A stretch of DNA of 64,000 nucleotides, taken from Streptomyces kanamyceticus. GTDB lineage: Bacteria > Actinomycetota > Actinomycetes > Streptomycetales > Streptomycetaceae. A model generated the notes under the pieces. That model searched no databases. It saw only the letters and a list, made by a program, of their open reading frames with translations, and was not told the origin of the DNA. Position 1 is the first letter of the stretch. Every line of letters begins with the position of its first letter. The translations under genes and the position numbers were made by a program. Location of the stretch: assembly GCF_008704495.1 (NCBI RefSeq), contig NZ_CP023699.1, positions 1,860,001-1,924,000 on the forward strand. Reading direction: 5' to 3'. Below, piece after piece: positions 37,323 through 45,458 of this stretch.

Positions 37323-37631
37323 GTGGACGGGATGTGGTGGCTCACACAAGGTGACACCCGGATCGGCGAGCTACGGCAGTACGCAATTGATCAGCCAACG
37401 TTCCTCTGCCACTTCATCCCGGGGCCCGGATGGGAAGGGGTCCGTGTGCTGTTCGAGAGCTGGGCGGCCCTGCACGGCCCGGACCCCGACGGCTCTCGAA
37501 CCACGCCGGCCATCAAGCCCATCATGGACCTCGGACTAACGTTGGTTCCCGAAGACGAAGGTCAGCCCATGGCGCTCTTCAAAGAGTGCATCGTCCGCAT
37601 CGACGGCGACATCGCTCGCGTGCGCTGCTGA
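37323..37631 (+). CDS. Conserved hypothetical protein
   Basis: 102 residues from GTG 37323, chosen because GGGAG lies 6 bases upstream; ATG 37332 (MWWLTQGDTRIG) is another candidate. The sequence (RQYAIDQPTFLCHFIPGPGW, then ALHGPDPDGSR and a beta-rich C-terminus FKECIVRIDGDIARVRC) is of a type common as a hypothetical protein in Streptomyces. No signal peptide, no membrane segment. Function unknown. Codon use and length look normal, so it is probably a real gene. Confidence 0.65.
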   Translation: MDGMWWLTQGDTRIGELRQYAIDQPTFLCHFIPGPGWEGVRVLFESWAALHGPDPDGSRTTPAIKPIMDLGLTLVPEDEGQPMALFKECIVRIDGDIARVRC

Positions 37632-37883
37632 CCTCAACGAAGCCGCCGACCATAAAGAACAAGATAAGCGGGGCACTCAACGCATGGGGGCATGGGGCGC
37701 CGTCTGGTGCTTATGGTTGCGGAGTGACCGTCCTCGGACTCGAACCAGGGAGCTCTGCGGATTGAGTGCGGATCCCCTTGAGCGGGCCGGTACTGCGCAC
37801 CCATGCCGTTGAGTCAGCCGGGTTCCTCGCCCTCGGCGGCTCGCGCGGGTCCGCATCGGCCGCCGTTGTCGGAACCGACGCCC
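37632..37883. other. Intergenic region, nothing recognised
   Basis: No gene, strong hairpin or repeat recognised between the hypothetical gene and the convergent methyltransferase. Confidence 0.5.
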
Positions 37884-38888
37884 TCAGCTGGCCTTTTGTC
37901 CGATGATCAGGTGTTTATCGCTGGTGGAGCGGAGTGGGTGGCAGTTGGTGAATCCGGCGTCCCTAAGGAGGGCGGTGTATTCATCGGCTGTGCGGTGGCG
38001 TCCTTGGGTTTCCAGGTGCATGGTCAGGTTCATTGCTGCGGTGGACAGGGGGCCTTGGCGGGAGTCGTCGAAGAGTCTTTCCATGAGGAGCACCCGGCCG
38101 CCTGCCTGGCAGGCTCGGTGAGCTTTGTGCAGGAGCTCGAGGCAGCTGTGGTCGGGCCAGTCGGACAGGATGTAGCCGAAGGCGAGGCAGTCGCCTTCGG
38201 GAAACTCGTCTGTGAAGAAGTTGCCGGGTGTGAAGGCGAGCCGGTCACCGAGTTTGTGGGCGATGCGGGTCTCTTCGAGGTAGGGCTGAATCTGGGGGAG
38301 GTCGAAGACGGTTGCCCGGAGTGTGGGCGAGTCCTGCAGTGCGGCGACCGCGAAGGAGCCGCTGGCGCCGCCGATGTCGACGAGGTGGGTGGTGTGGGTG
38401 AGTCCGGCGAGGGCGGCGAGTTGTCGGGAGGGGGCGAAGCTGAGGTCCCACATGGCGTTGAGGAAGGCGCGGGTGGTCTGCTCATCGCGGTAGAGGGAGG
38501 TGAACGGCTGGGAGTCGGGGCCGTCCACAGCGTCTTTGCCCTGTTGGAGGTAGGCGTCGAGCCGGGGCATCCTGCTGGCTGTTTCCGTGACGAGGTGGGT
38601 GATGAAGCCGCCGATGTAGTGATCGTCGTCGGGGTCGACGTAGGGCCGTATGTCTTCGGGAAGGTGGTAGTGGCCGGAGGGGGTGCGCTGGAGGATTTCG
38701 AGGGAGGTGAGGACCAGCAGGATGCGTTCCAGTGCGTCCTCGTCGAGGTTCAGCTGTGGAGCGATGTCGTGTGCGGAGCTTGGGCCGTGGGTTGCCAGGT
38801 GGGAGAAGACGCGGTGGCGGTCGGCCAGGTGCAGGACGGGCGTGGCGATCACGCCGTACAGGGCCTTCTCCAGGTTGCTGGGCAGCAC
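37884..38888 (-). CDS. Family-2 methyltransferase (O-methyltransferase), last gene of the biosynthetic operon
   Basis: 334 residues. A winged-helix dimerisation domain lies at residues 1-100 (VIATPVLHLADRHRVFSHLA), followed by a SAM-binding domain with motif I HLVDIGGASGSFAVAAL (about 167-183) and the family motif FGYILSDWPDHSCLELLHKA. Matches acetylserotonin/hydroxyindole-type and TcmN/MmcR-type O-methyltransferases of secondary metabolism. It lacks the canonical catalytic HDW histidine: the position reads SDW, which suggests altered catalysis, and some SAM-dependent members of this family have moved away from O-methylation. It is 72 bases after the hydrolase gene. Confidence 0.88.
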   Translation of the reverse strand: MLPSNLEKALYGVIATPVLHLADRHRVFSHLATHGPSSAHDIAPQLNLDEDALERILLVLTSLEILQRTPSGHYHLPEDIRPYVDPDDDHYIGGFITHLVTETASRMPRLDAYLQQGKDAVDGPDSQPFTSLYRDEQTTRAFLNAMWDLSFAPSRQLAALAGLTHTTHLVDIGGASGSFAVAALQDSPTLRATVFDLPQIQPYLEETRIAHKLGDRLAFTPGNFFTDEFPEGDCLAFGYILSDWPDHSCLELLHKAHRACQAGGRVLLMERLFDDSRQGPLSTAAMNLTMHLETQGRHRTADEYTALLRDAGFTNCHPLRSTSDKHLIIGQKAS

Positions 38889-38960
38889 GAGGTCCTCCGG
38901 TGAGGTGCGGGGAGCAGTTGCCGTGGAAGAGAGCGGTGGATGACGGCTTGTGGGGGCAGG

Positions 38961-39710
38961 TCAGCCGGTGTGAGGAGTGTGGGCCTGCTGGATCAAGGCG
39001 GCGAAGTGCCGGGGGTGGGTCACATGAGCGATGTGGCCCGCTCCTTGGATGGGTTCGTGGTGGCCGGCGGGGAGCAGGTCGGCGAGGTGCAGGCTCGTTT
39101 CTTGGTGGTGGGTCAGGGATCGGGTCCCCGAGGCGGTGAGGACGGGAGTGGTCATCGTGAGGGGGTCGAAGGTGGGCTCGCTGATGGCGGCATCGGTCAT
39201 CTCTCGGATCAGGGCGGTGCCGAGCTGGGCGAGTTCCTCTTGGCTCGTTCCGGTGGCGGGGCGGCCGGTGACGGCCTGCTGAAGGTCTCTTGCGGCTTCC
39301 GCCGGGTTCTGGGAGGCGTCGTTGACGAGCTGTTCCCAGGGGGCTGTGGGGGGCCACCACGGCAGCCAGGGAAGGGGCGGTTCGAAGGCGACTACCGCGC
39401 GGATCAGCTGGGGGTGCTGGGCGGCGGTGGCGAGGGCGACCAGGGCGCCGTAGCTGTGTCCGGCGACGACGGGACGGGGCAGGGAGGCGAGTGCGGCCGC
39501 CAGGTCGGCGACGTGGTCGGCGAGAGTGGTGCGGGGGGAGGCCAGGGCGCGCGAAGTACCCCATCCACGGCGGTCGTAGGCGACAACGGTCCAGGTGGAG
39601 AGCCGGCGGGCGATGGGGTAACAGCTCCCGCTGTGGTCCATCGTTCCGTGGACGAACAGGACCGTGTCCGGCCCGGTTCCTCTGCGTGTGTGCCGGAGGG
39701 GCCGGTTCAT
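38961..39710 (-). CDS. Alpha/beta hydrolase, probable carrier-protein thioesterase
   Basis: 249 residues from ATG 39710, overlapping the stop of the P450-NRPS gene by 4 bases (ATGA), so translationally coupled to it. Fold motifs: FVHGTMDHSGSCYPIARRLS (oxyanion), YDRRGWGTS, nucleophile VVAGHSYGALVAL (Ser near residue 95), and GAGHIAHVTHP with the catalytic histidine. Stand-alone hydrolases of this type release beta-hydroxylated amino acids from A-PCP proteins in aminocoumarin and quinoxaline pathways. The same role here is inferred from coupling to the fused P450-A-PCP gene. Confidence 0.85.
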   Translation of the reverse strand: MNRPLRHTRRGTGPDTVLFVHGTMDHSGSCYPIARRLSTWTVVAYDRRGWGTSRALASPRTTLADHVADLAAALASLPRPVVAGHSYGALVALATAAQHPQLIRAVVAFEPPLPWLPWWPPTAPWEQLVNDASQNPAEAARDLQQAVTGRPATGTSQEELAQLGTALIREMTDAAISEPTFDPLTMTTPVLTASGTRSLTHHQETSLHLADLLPAGHHEPIQGAGHIAHVTHPRHFAALIQQAHTPHTG

Positions 39711-42700
39711 GAGGACGTCTCTTCGGTGAGGAGGTGAGTGGCGATCCGTTCGGGCGTGGGAGACGTGATCAGCTCCGTGATGTCCACCGGGGCGCCGGTC
39801 AAGGTCTCCAGGGCCTGGAGGAGTGAGGCAAGCTTGAGGGAATCTCCGCCATGGGTGAAGAAGTCGGAATCGGTCTGGACCTGCCGCAGGGGGAGGCCCA
39901 GGGCCTTGGCAAAGTGCTGGGTGATCTGCCAGGTCAGGCGGGAGTGCTGCTTGCGGGGTGTGCCGGAAGCGCTGGGTACCGTGGAAGCGCCAGGGGCGGC
40001 GGGTGAGTTGCAGCGCGGGGGCATAACCATGGGAGCGGCGGATGCCTCGGGAGCCGGGTGGTCGCGGTGGCCGTTCGTGGCCGCAGCAGTGGCGCGCTGG
40101 CTGACTTTGCCGTTCTGGGTGCGCGGCAATTCGGAGACGGTGGTGAGCGTGGCGGGCACCATGGCGGTGTGAAGGCGAGTGGCCAAGTGGCTGCGGATGG
40201 CCTCCTCATCGGGGGGTTGGCCCGCGGCGGTGATCAATGCGTGGAGGCGGCCGTCTTGTTCCTGGACGCGGCTGGCGGCGACGCCGGGGGCGGTTTCCAG
40301 GACGCGTTCGACCTCGTCGAGTTCGAGGCGTTGGCCGCGGATCTTGACTTGCCGGTCGTGGCGGCCCACGTAATCGAGGGTCCCGTCCGGACGCTGTCGG
40401 CAGATGTCGCCGGTGCGGTAGAGGAGTCCGGCCGGCCGGGTGCTGGTGTACGGGTCGCGAATGAAACGTTCTTGCATCAGGTCGGGCTGGTTGAGGTACC
40501 GGCCGATGCCGGTACCCCCGATGCACAGTTCTCCTTCTTGGCCGGGCTCGACCCGACGCAGGTCGTTGTCGATGAGGTAAGCCTCTTTGTTGGCGATGGG
40601 GCGGCCGATGGGCGGCGGCTCCTCGCTCAGGGTGCACTCGTGCCAGGTGGCGAGTACGGCTGTTTCAGCCGGGCCGTAGAGATTGAACAGCCGCCGTCCT
40701 GGAGCTGCCCACTGCTGTGCCCATGTGGCATGCAGCCGCTCGCCTGCGGCGGCCGCGGTGCGCAGGTGGGGCAGCTGTTGGACGGGCAGAGCCATCCAGA
40801 CGGAGGGGGTGAGGATCACTGCGGTGATCTTCGCGCTGCCCAGGAGGCGGACCAGCGGTGGCCCGACGGTGAGCCTGTCGGTCGGCGCCAGAGCGAGGGT
40901 GGCGCCGGACAGGAGGGCCAGGGTCAAATCGGCGATGCAACCGTCGAAGTTCGGGGAGAGGAACTGCAGGAGTCGGTCGCCAGGCCCGAGGGTGAAGATC
41001 TGACGTTGGGCCAGGCCCAGGTTGACGGTTGCCTCGTGGCTGATCGCGATGGCTTTGGGAGCGCCGGTGGTGCCGCTGGTGAACACGATGTACGCGGTGT
41101 CGCCAGGGGTGGCACCGGTCATCGGGGGGTCCGGCCGAGCAGCGGGTTCGCCGGTGCCGATCACCTGGGCGGGGAACGTCGACGTGGGCAGGGAACCGTC
41201 GCTGATGACCAGGCGTACCTCGGCTTCGACAAGCATGGCGCGCAGGCGTTGCCGTGGGCAGGTGACATCGGCGAGCAGGAAAGCGGACCCAGATTTTGCG
41301 ATGGCGAGTATGGCAAGGGCGAACTCGACGGACCGTTCCATCACGACGGCGACGACCACACCGGGCTGGGCCCCCAGCCGGCGTAGCCGGTGGGCCAGCG
41401 CGTTGGCTCGTTGATCGAGTTCGCGGTAGGTGATGGTGCCGTGAGCCCACATGACTGCGGCCGCTTCGGGGGTCAGGCGGGCTTGCTCCTCAAACACCTC
41501 GTGCCAGCAGTACGCGTAAGGACGGCCGGCGGGCAGGGAGGGGGAGCCCGTAACGGCCGGGGCGGTGGTGCGGGGGGTAGCGGTGACGTGGACGTGTGCG
41601 TGTTCGAGGCACCGGGTGTTGCCGTGCAGTCCCCATGACTGAGCGCCGGGTTCGGTATGCGGGGTGTAGGCCGGGTACCTGTCCAGAAAGCCCCCGATGG
41701 CGAAGGCAGCCAGACGCTCCGCGTAGCCTGCGCCGGGGCAGGCATGGCGCCCGGTGCCGAAGCCCAGGTGCCGTTGGCCGAGGCGGTCGAGGTCCAGGGT
41801 GCGAGGTTCAGTGAAGACGGTGGGGTCGAGGTTGGCAGCGGCGAGGTGAACCAGAATGCTCTGGCCCGCAGTGATGTGCTGTCCGCAGAGGGTGACATCG
41901 GTGGTAGCCCGGCGGGCGACGTACTGACTCGACCCCCTGAACCGCATGATCTCCTTGACGGACGACGGGATCAGATCGGGCTGTGCGCGCACGCGCTGCT
42001 GGCAAGCCGGGTCATCGTGGAGGGCCAGCAAGGTCTGGGTGACGAGGTGGGTCAGGGTCTGATATCCGCCCCCGACCAGGACGATGCAGTTCGCGGCAAT
42101 CGCGAACAGCTCACTATCGCTCGGCCTGCGGTCAGCCAGCGGGGCAACGAGGGAGCTGATGACGTCATTGCCGGGGGCGCGGAGCCGGGCGCGGGCCTCG
42201 TGCTGTAGCTGAGCGAGGGCTTCATGGAGGGCGTCGTCGACTTCCGGGTCAGGGGATACGGGCAGCGCCGACAGGCTGCCCAACAGCCGTTCATATGCTT
42301 CGGCCCACCGGGACAGTTCGACCTCCCGCCCCGGCATGCCGAGTAAGAAGGCCACCAGCGAGGCAGGGAGCTTCGCGGCGAAGTCGCCGACCAGGTCGAT
42401 GTCGCCGTCGGAGGGCAGGCCATCGAGGGCTTGGTCGGCGATCTGGCGCAAGTCGCTTTCACGGCTCTTCATCATCTTGCTGGCGAACTGCTCGGCCAGA
42501 GCAGAGCGGATGGCGCCGTGCTGTGGAGGGTCGAGGAAGAGCATCTGCTCGTGCACCATCGCGCTCAGGTCGGCAGCGGCGTGCAGTCCTCGCTGACTGA
42601 AGGCTGCGTCACGATGCTCGCGTACGGAGGAGAACCGATGGTGGTCGCGCAGGACCTCGACCGCCTCGGCGTACCCGGAGACCACCCAGACCGAGCCGAC

Positions 42701-42838
42701 TTCGTCGAAGAAGACCGGTCCGAGCTCGGCGATCGCGTCGATGTAGCGGGACGGCTCAGCGATCACCTGTGGCGACCTGAGCAGGTGCACTCCGTGGCGG
42801 GCGCGGTCGTATCCGGCCAGTCGCTCACGCTCGGGCAT
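39707..42838 (-). CDS. Cytochrome P450 - NRPS adenylation - carrier protein fusion
   Basis: 1043 residues from ATG 42838 (MPERERLAGYD). Residues 1-410 are a P450: helix-K EIMR, heme loop FGTGRHACPGAGYAE near 355; the helix-I region reads LVGGGYQT instead of AGxxT. Residues about 440-910 are an adenylation domain: A3 VFTSGTTGAPKA, A5 LYGPAETA, A7 LYRTGD, A8 GRHDRQVKIRGQRLE, A10 Lys in RTQNGKVSQ. Residues 960-1043 are a carrier protein with phosphopantetheine serine in FFTHGGDSLKLAS. No condensation domain. My by-eye specificity residues (D, G, A, I, A, A, L, V, L, K) match no code I know. In novobiocin and echinomycin pathways separate A-PCP and P450 proteins beta-hydroxylate a tethered amino acid; here all three parts are one chain. 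Confidence 0.9.
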   Translation of the reverse strand: MPERERLAGYDRARHGVHLLRSPQVIAEPSRYIDAIAELGPVFFDEVGSVWVVSGYAEAVEVLRDHHRFSSVREHRDAAFSQRGLHAAADLSAMVHEQMLFLDPPQHGAIRSALAEQFASKMMKSRESDLRQIADQALDGLPSDGDIDLVGDFAAKLPASLVAFLLGMPGREVELSRWAEAYERLLGSLSALPVSPDPEVDDALHEALAQLQHEARARLRAPGNDVISSLVAPLADRRPSDSELFAIAANCIVLVGGGYQTLTHLVTQTLLALHDDPACQQRVRAQPDLIPSSVKEIMRFRGSSQYVARRATTDVTLCGQHITAGQSILVHLAAANLDPTVFTEPRTLDLDRLGQRHLGFGTGRHACPGAGYAERLAAFAIGGFLDRYPAYTPHTEPGAQSWGLHGNTRCLEHAHVHVTATPRTTAPAVTGSPSLPAGRPYAYCWHEVFEEQARLTPEAAAVMWAHGTITYRELDQRANALAHRLRRLGAQPGVVVAVVMERSVEFALAILAIAKSGSAFLLADVTCPRQRLRAMLVEAEVRLVISDGSLPTSTFPAQVIGTGEPAARPDPPMTGATPGDTAYIVFTSGTTGAPKAIAISHEATVNLGLAQRQIFTLGPGDRLLQFLSPNFDGCIADLTLALLSGATLALAPTDRLTVGPPLVRLLGSAKITAVILTPSVWMALPVQQLPHLRTAAAAGERLHATWAQQWAAPGRRLFNLYGPAETAVLATWHECTLSEEPPPIGRPIANKEAYLIDNDLRRVEPGQEGELCIGGTGIGRYLNQPDLMQERFIRDPYTSTRPAGLLYRTGDICRQRPDGTLDYVGRHDRQVKIRGQRLELDEVERVLETAPGVAASRVQEQDGRLHALITAAGQPPDEEAIRSHLATRLHTAMVPATLTTVSELPRTQNGKVSQRATAAATNGHRDHPAPEASAAPMVMPPRCNSPAAPGASTVPSASGTPRKQHSRLTWQITQHFAKALGLPLRQVQTDSDFFTHGGDSLKLASLLQALETLTGAPVDITELITSPTPERIATHLLTEETSS

Positions 42839-42885
42839 GGTGAGTCTCCAAGACTGCAAAACGATGGGGAACAGGAAGTGTCTGG

Positions 42886-43929
42886 TCAGCTGACATAGCC
42901 GACGACCACGCCGTTGGCTCCGGCCGCTTCAAGGGGCAGGGTCTCGGCCTGGGAAAACCCCGCGTCCAGAAGCCAACGGCGGTATTCGGCGCCGGAGTAG
43001 TTCTTGCCACCTTCCGTCTCGATGAGCATGTTCATGCCCATCAAGGCCGCAGCGGGCGGGCCAGTCCGTTCGTCGTTGAGCAACAGCTCGCAGATCAGTA
43101 CGACGCCCCCTGGGCGAAGAGCCTCCCTGCACTTGCGCAGCAGGGCCCGGTTGGACTCCTCGTCCCAGTCGTGCAGGATCATGCTCAGCACGATGACGTC
43201 GTAGCCGCCCGGCAGGACAGCATCACGGTGAAAATCGCCGGCCACCGCGTCCACGGTGCCTTCCAGCTGGGCATCGGCGATCTTCCGACGGGCCAGGTCG
43301 CACACAGGCGGCAGATCCAGAACGGTCGCCGACAGATTCTTGAACCGGCGGCACAGCTCCAGCGGAAACGCCCCGGCGCCGCCGCCGACGTCCAGCAACC
43401 GCCTGTGCGGAGTGAAGTCGTACACCCCGGCGAGGGCCCGCGCGGTGAAGACGGAAATGGAGAACATACAGTCCCAGAACAGCTGCAGCGTCTCCGGATC
43501 CTCGGTATCGAACAGCGACTCCTGAGACCCCGGCGTCCACGTCTGGGGCCGGTTCGTACGGAGCGCCTCCACGATGTGCCGCCATGCCGGATACTCTCGG
43601 CGGTCCAGATAGCGGACGAAACCGCCGAAGTAGTACGGCCGCCCTTTGATCAGGAACTCCTCGGCCAGGGCCGCGTTCCGGTACCGGACGCCGGTCTTCT
43701 CCAGCAGGCCCAGCGAGGCACAGCCGGCCAACAGCAGATCGGCCGGACGCACAGCAATGCCCAGTTGCGCCGACACCTCCTCCACGGTCAGCTCGTGCCC
43801 GTCGGCCAGCAGGTCGAACAGACCGATCTCAATGGCGCCCGCGTAGGTTTTGAAGCTCCAAAACCCTGAAGCGAGCTCCATCAGCGGGGTGGGCAGCGAG
43901 GACGGGGGGCTGGGGGAAAACTCCGACAT
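42886..43929 (-). CDS. Family-2 SAM methyltransferase
   Basis: 347 residues from ATG 43929 (MSEFSPSPPSS), preceded by GAGGAG. An N-terminal dimerisation/winged-helix domain (SFKTYAGAIEIGLFDLLADG) is followed by a SAM-binding domain with motif I RRLLDVGGGAGAFPLELC and ILHDWDEESNRALLRKCREA containing the canonical catalytic HDW. The C-terminus AGANGVVVGYVS is typical of secondary-metabolite O- and C-methyltransferases of this family. It lies 77 bases downstream of the tyrosine phenol-lyase-like gene and 47 bases upstream of the P450-NRPS gene, in one operon. A phenolic or aromatic substrate is likely. Confidence 0.88.
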   Translation of the reverse strand: MSEFSPSPPSSLPTPLMELASGFWSFKTYAGAIEIGLFDLLADGHELTVEEVSAQLGIAVRPADLLLAGCASLGLLEKTGVRYRNAALAEEFLIKGRPYYFGGFVRYLDRREYPAWRHIVEALRTNRPQTWTPGSQESLFDTEDPETLQLFWDCMFSISVFTARALAGVYDFTPHRRLLDVGGGAGAFPLELCRRFKNLSATVLDLPPVCDLARRKIADAQLEGTVDAVAGDFHRDAVLPGGYDVIVLSMILHDWDEESNRALLRKCREALRPGGVVLICELLLNDERTGPPAAALMGMNMLIETEGGKNYSGAEYRRWLLDAGFSQAETLPLEAAGANGVVVGYVS

Positions 43930-44006
43930 GGTGCACTCCTCACAGGCAGTCATGAGCCGCCGCAACCGACGACGGGCAGATCAGGGGATCGCGGACAGGC
44001 GGCGGG

Positions 44007-45458
44007 CTACCGGCCGACTGCGCCGAACAGCGGCTCGGCTGCCAGCGGCCTGAACCGTGACTGGAAGAACCGCAGCGTTGATGGCTCGTAGGTGAACTCC
44101 ACACCCGAGCACAGCGCTTTCCGCCCCTCGTGCAGCCGGATCACGCTGTCGGCCACCACGTCCATGTGACCTTGCGTGTAGACGCGGCGTGGAATGGTGA
44201 GACGGACCAACTCCAGGCTGGGATAGCGGTTATGGCCCGTGGCCGGATCGCGGCCTGCCGAAACCGCACCTCGCTCGGTGGACCGGATACCCGCATCGAG
44301 ATAGAGCGCGCAGGTCAGCGTCTGAGCGGGAAACTGCTCGCGGGGCACTTGCGCGAGGAACGCCGTCGCGTTCAAGCACACCGCGTGCCCGCCTACAGGC
44401 CGCACGATGGGCACTCCCGCCCTGGCGATTCGGTCTCCGAGGTAGGCGACTTGCTCTATGCGGGTGCGGATGCTGGGCTCCTGCACCGACTCCTCGATTC
44501 CCTGGGCCACCGCCTCCAGGTCACGGCCCGCCATCCCGCCGTAGGTGTGCAGGCCCTCGTAGACAACGACCAGGTTCCGCGCCTGCTCGGCGAGGTGGGG
44601 ATCACGTACGGCGAGCCAGCCGCCGATGTTGGCGAAACTATCCTTCTTCGCCGACATCGTTGCGCCATCGGTCTGTGCGCAGATCTCCCGAAGGATCTCT
44701 GCGACCGTCCGCTCGCTCCAGCCAGGCTCGCGCTGCTTGATGAACCAGGCGTTCTCCACAGCCCGGGCGGCGTCGAGGATCACCGGGATTCCGTGCTGTC
44801 GGGTCAGCTCGCGAACCTCGGCGAGATTGGCCATGCTGATGGGCTGGCCGCCGGCCATGTTGACCGTCGCGGCCAGGGACACATAGGGGATCTGATCGGC
44901 CCCCACCTTGGCGATCAGCTGCTCCAGCTTGCCGAGGTCCACATTGCCCTTGAACGGTAGATCCGCCTCCGGGTCATGGGCCTCATCGACGATGACGTCG
45001 TGGAAGATCCCTCCGTTGAGCTCCTGGTGCTCACGCGTGGTGGTGAAGTACATATTCCCCGGGACGTGATGGCCCGGTCGGATCAAACAGCGCGAGAGGA
45101 TATTCTCCGCCGCCCGCCCCTGGTGTGTGGGAATCACCTCGTCGTAGCCGTAGAAGTCGCGCACTGCCGCCTCGAAGCGATAAAAGCTCCGCGACCCCGC
45201 GTACGACTCGTCCCCCAGCATCACCCCGGCCCACTGACGGTCCGACATCGCGCTGGTCCCCGAGTCGGTATACAGGTCGATGTACACCAACTCGGCTGGC
45301 AGAAGGCCCACGTTGTATCCCGCCGCTTCCAGGGCAGCCTTTCGTTCTTCCGGACTTGTCATGCGGATCGGCTCGACAGTTTTGATCCGCCATGGCTCCG
45401 CGGGATGGCGTGCGCTGGCTAAGGTATTCAGAAGACCTGAAGTTTCGGATGTACTCAT
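44007..45458 (-). CDS. Tyrosine phenol-lyase-like PLP enzyme (tryptophanase/TPL family)
   Basis: 483 residues from ATG 45458. Beta-eliminating lyase fold with PLP-binding lysine in TMSAKKDSFANIGG (about residue 268) and LDAARAVENAWFI. Two diagnostic sites favour tyrosine phenol-lyase over tryptophanase: MYFTTTR (Thr where tryptophanase has Asp) and RSTERGAVSAGRD (the Arg that contacts the phenol). Known reaction: L-tyrosine to phenol, pyruvate and ammonia, reversible, so it can also assemble substituted tyrosines from phenols. First gene of the operon with methyltransferases and P450-A-PCP, so it may make or recycle an unusual tyrosine unit. Confidence 0.85.
   Translation of the reverse strand: MSTSETSGLLNTLASARHPAEPWRIKTVEPIRMTSPEERKAALEAAGYNVGLLPAELVYIDLYTDSGTSAMSDRQWAGVMLGDESYAGSRSFYRFEAAVRDFYGYDEVIPTHQGRAAENILSRCLIRPGHHVPGNMYFTTTREHQELNGGIFHDVIVDEAHDPEADLPFKGNVDLGKLEQLIAKVGADQIPYVSLAATVNMAGGQPISMANLAEVRELTRQHGIPVILDAARAVENAWFIKQREPGWSERTVAEILREICAQTDGATMSAKKDSFANIGGWLAVRDPHLAEQARNLVVVYEGLHTYGGMAGRDLEAVAQGIEESVQEPSIRTRIEQVAYLGDRIARAGVPIVRPVGGHAVCLNATAFLAQVPREQFPAQTLTCALYLDAGIRSTERGAVSAGRDPATGHNRYPSLELVRLTIPRRVYTQGHMDVVADSVIRLHEGRKALCSGVEFTYEPSTLRFFQSRFRPLAAEPLFGAVGR

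Noticed and set aside
44007..45458. Tryptophanase (tnaA) label
   Set aside because: The substrate-determining positions read as in tyrosine phenol-lyase (FTTTR and ERG), so the broader TPL-like call was preferred.
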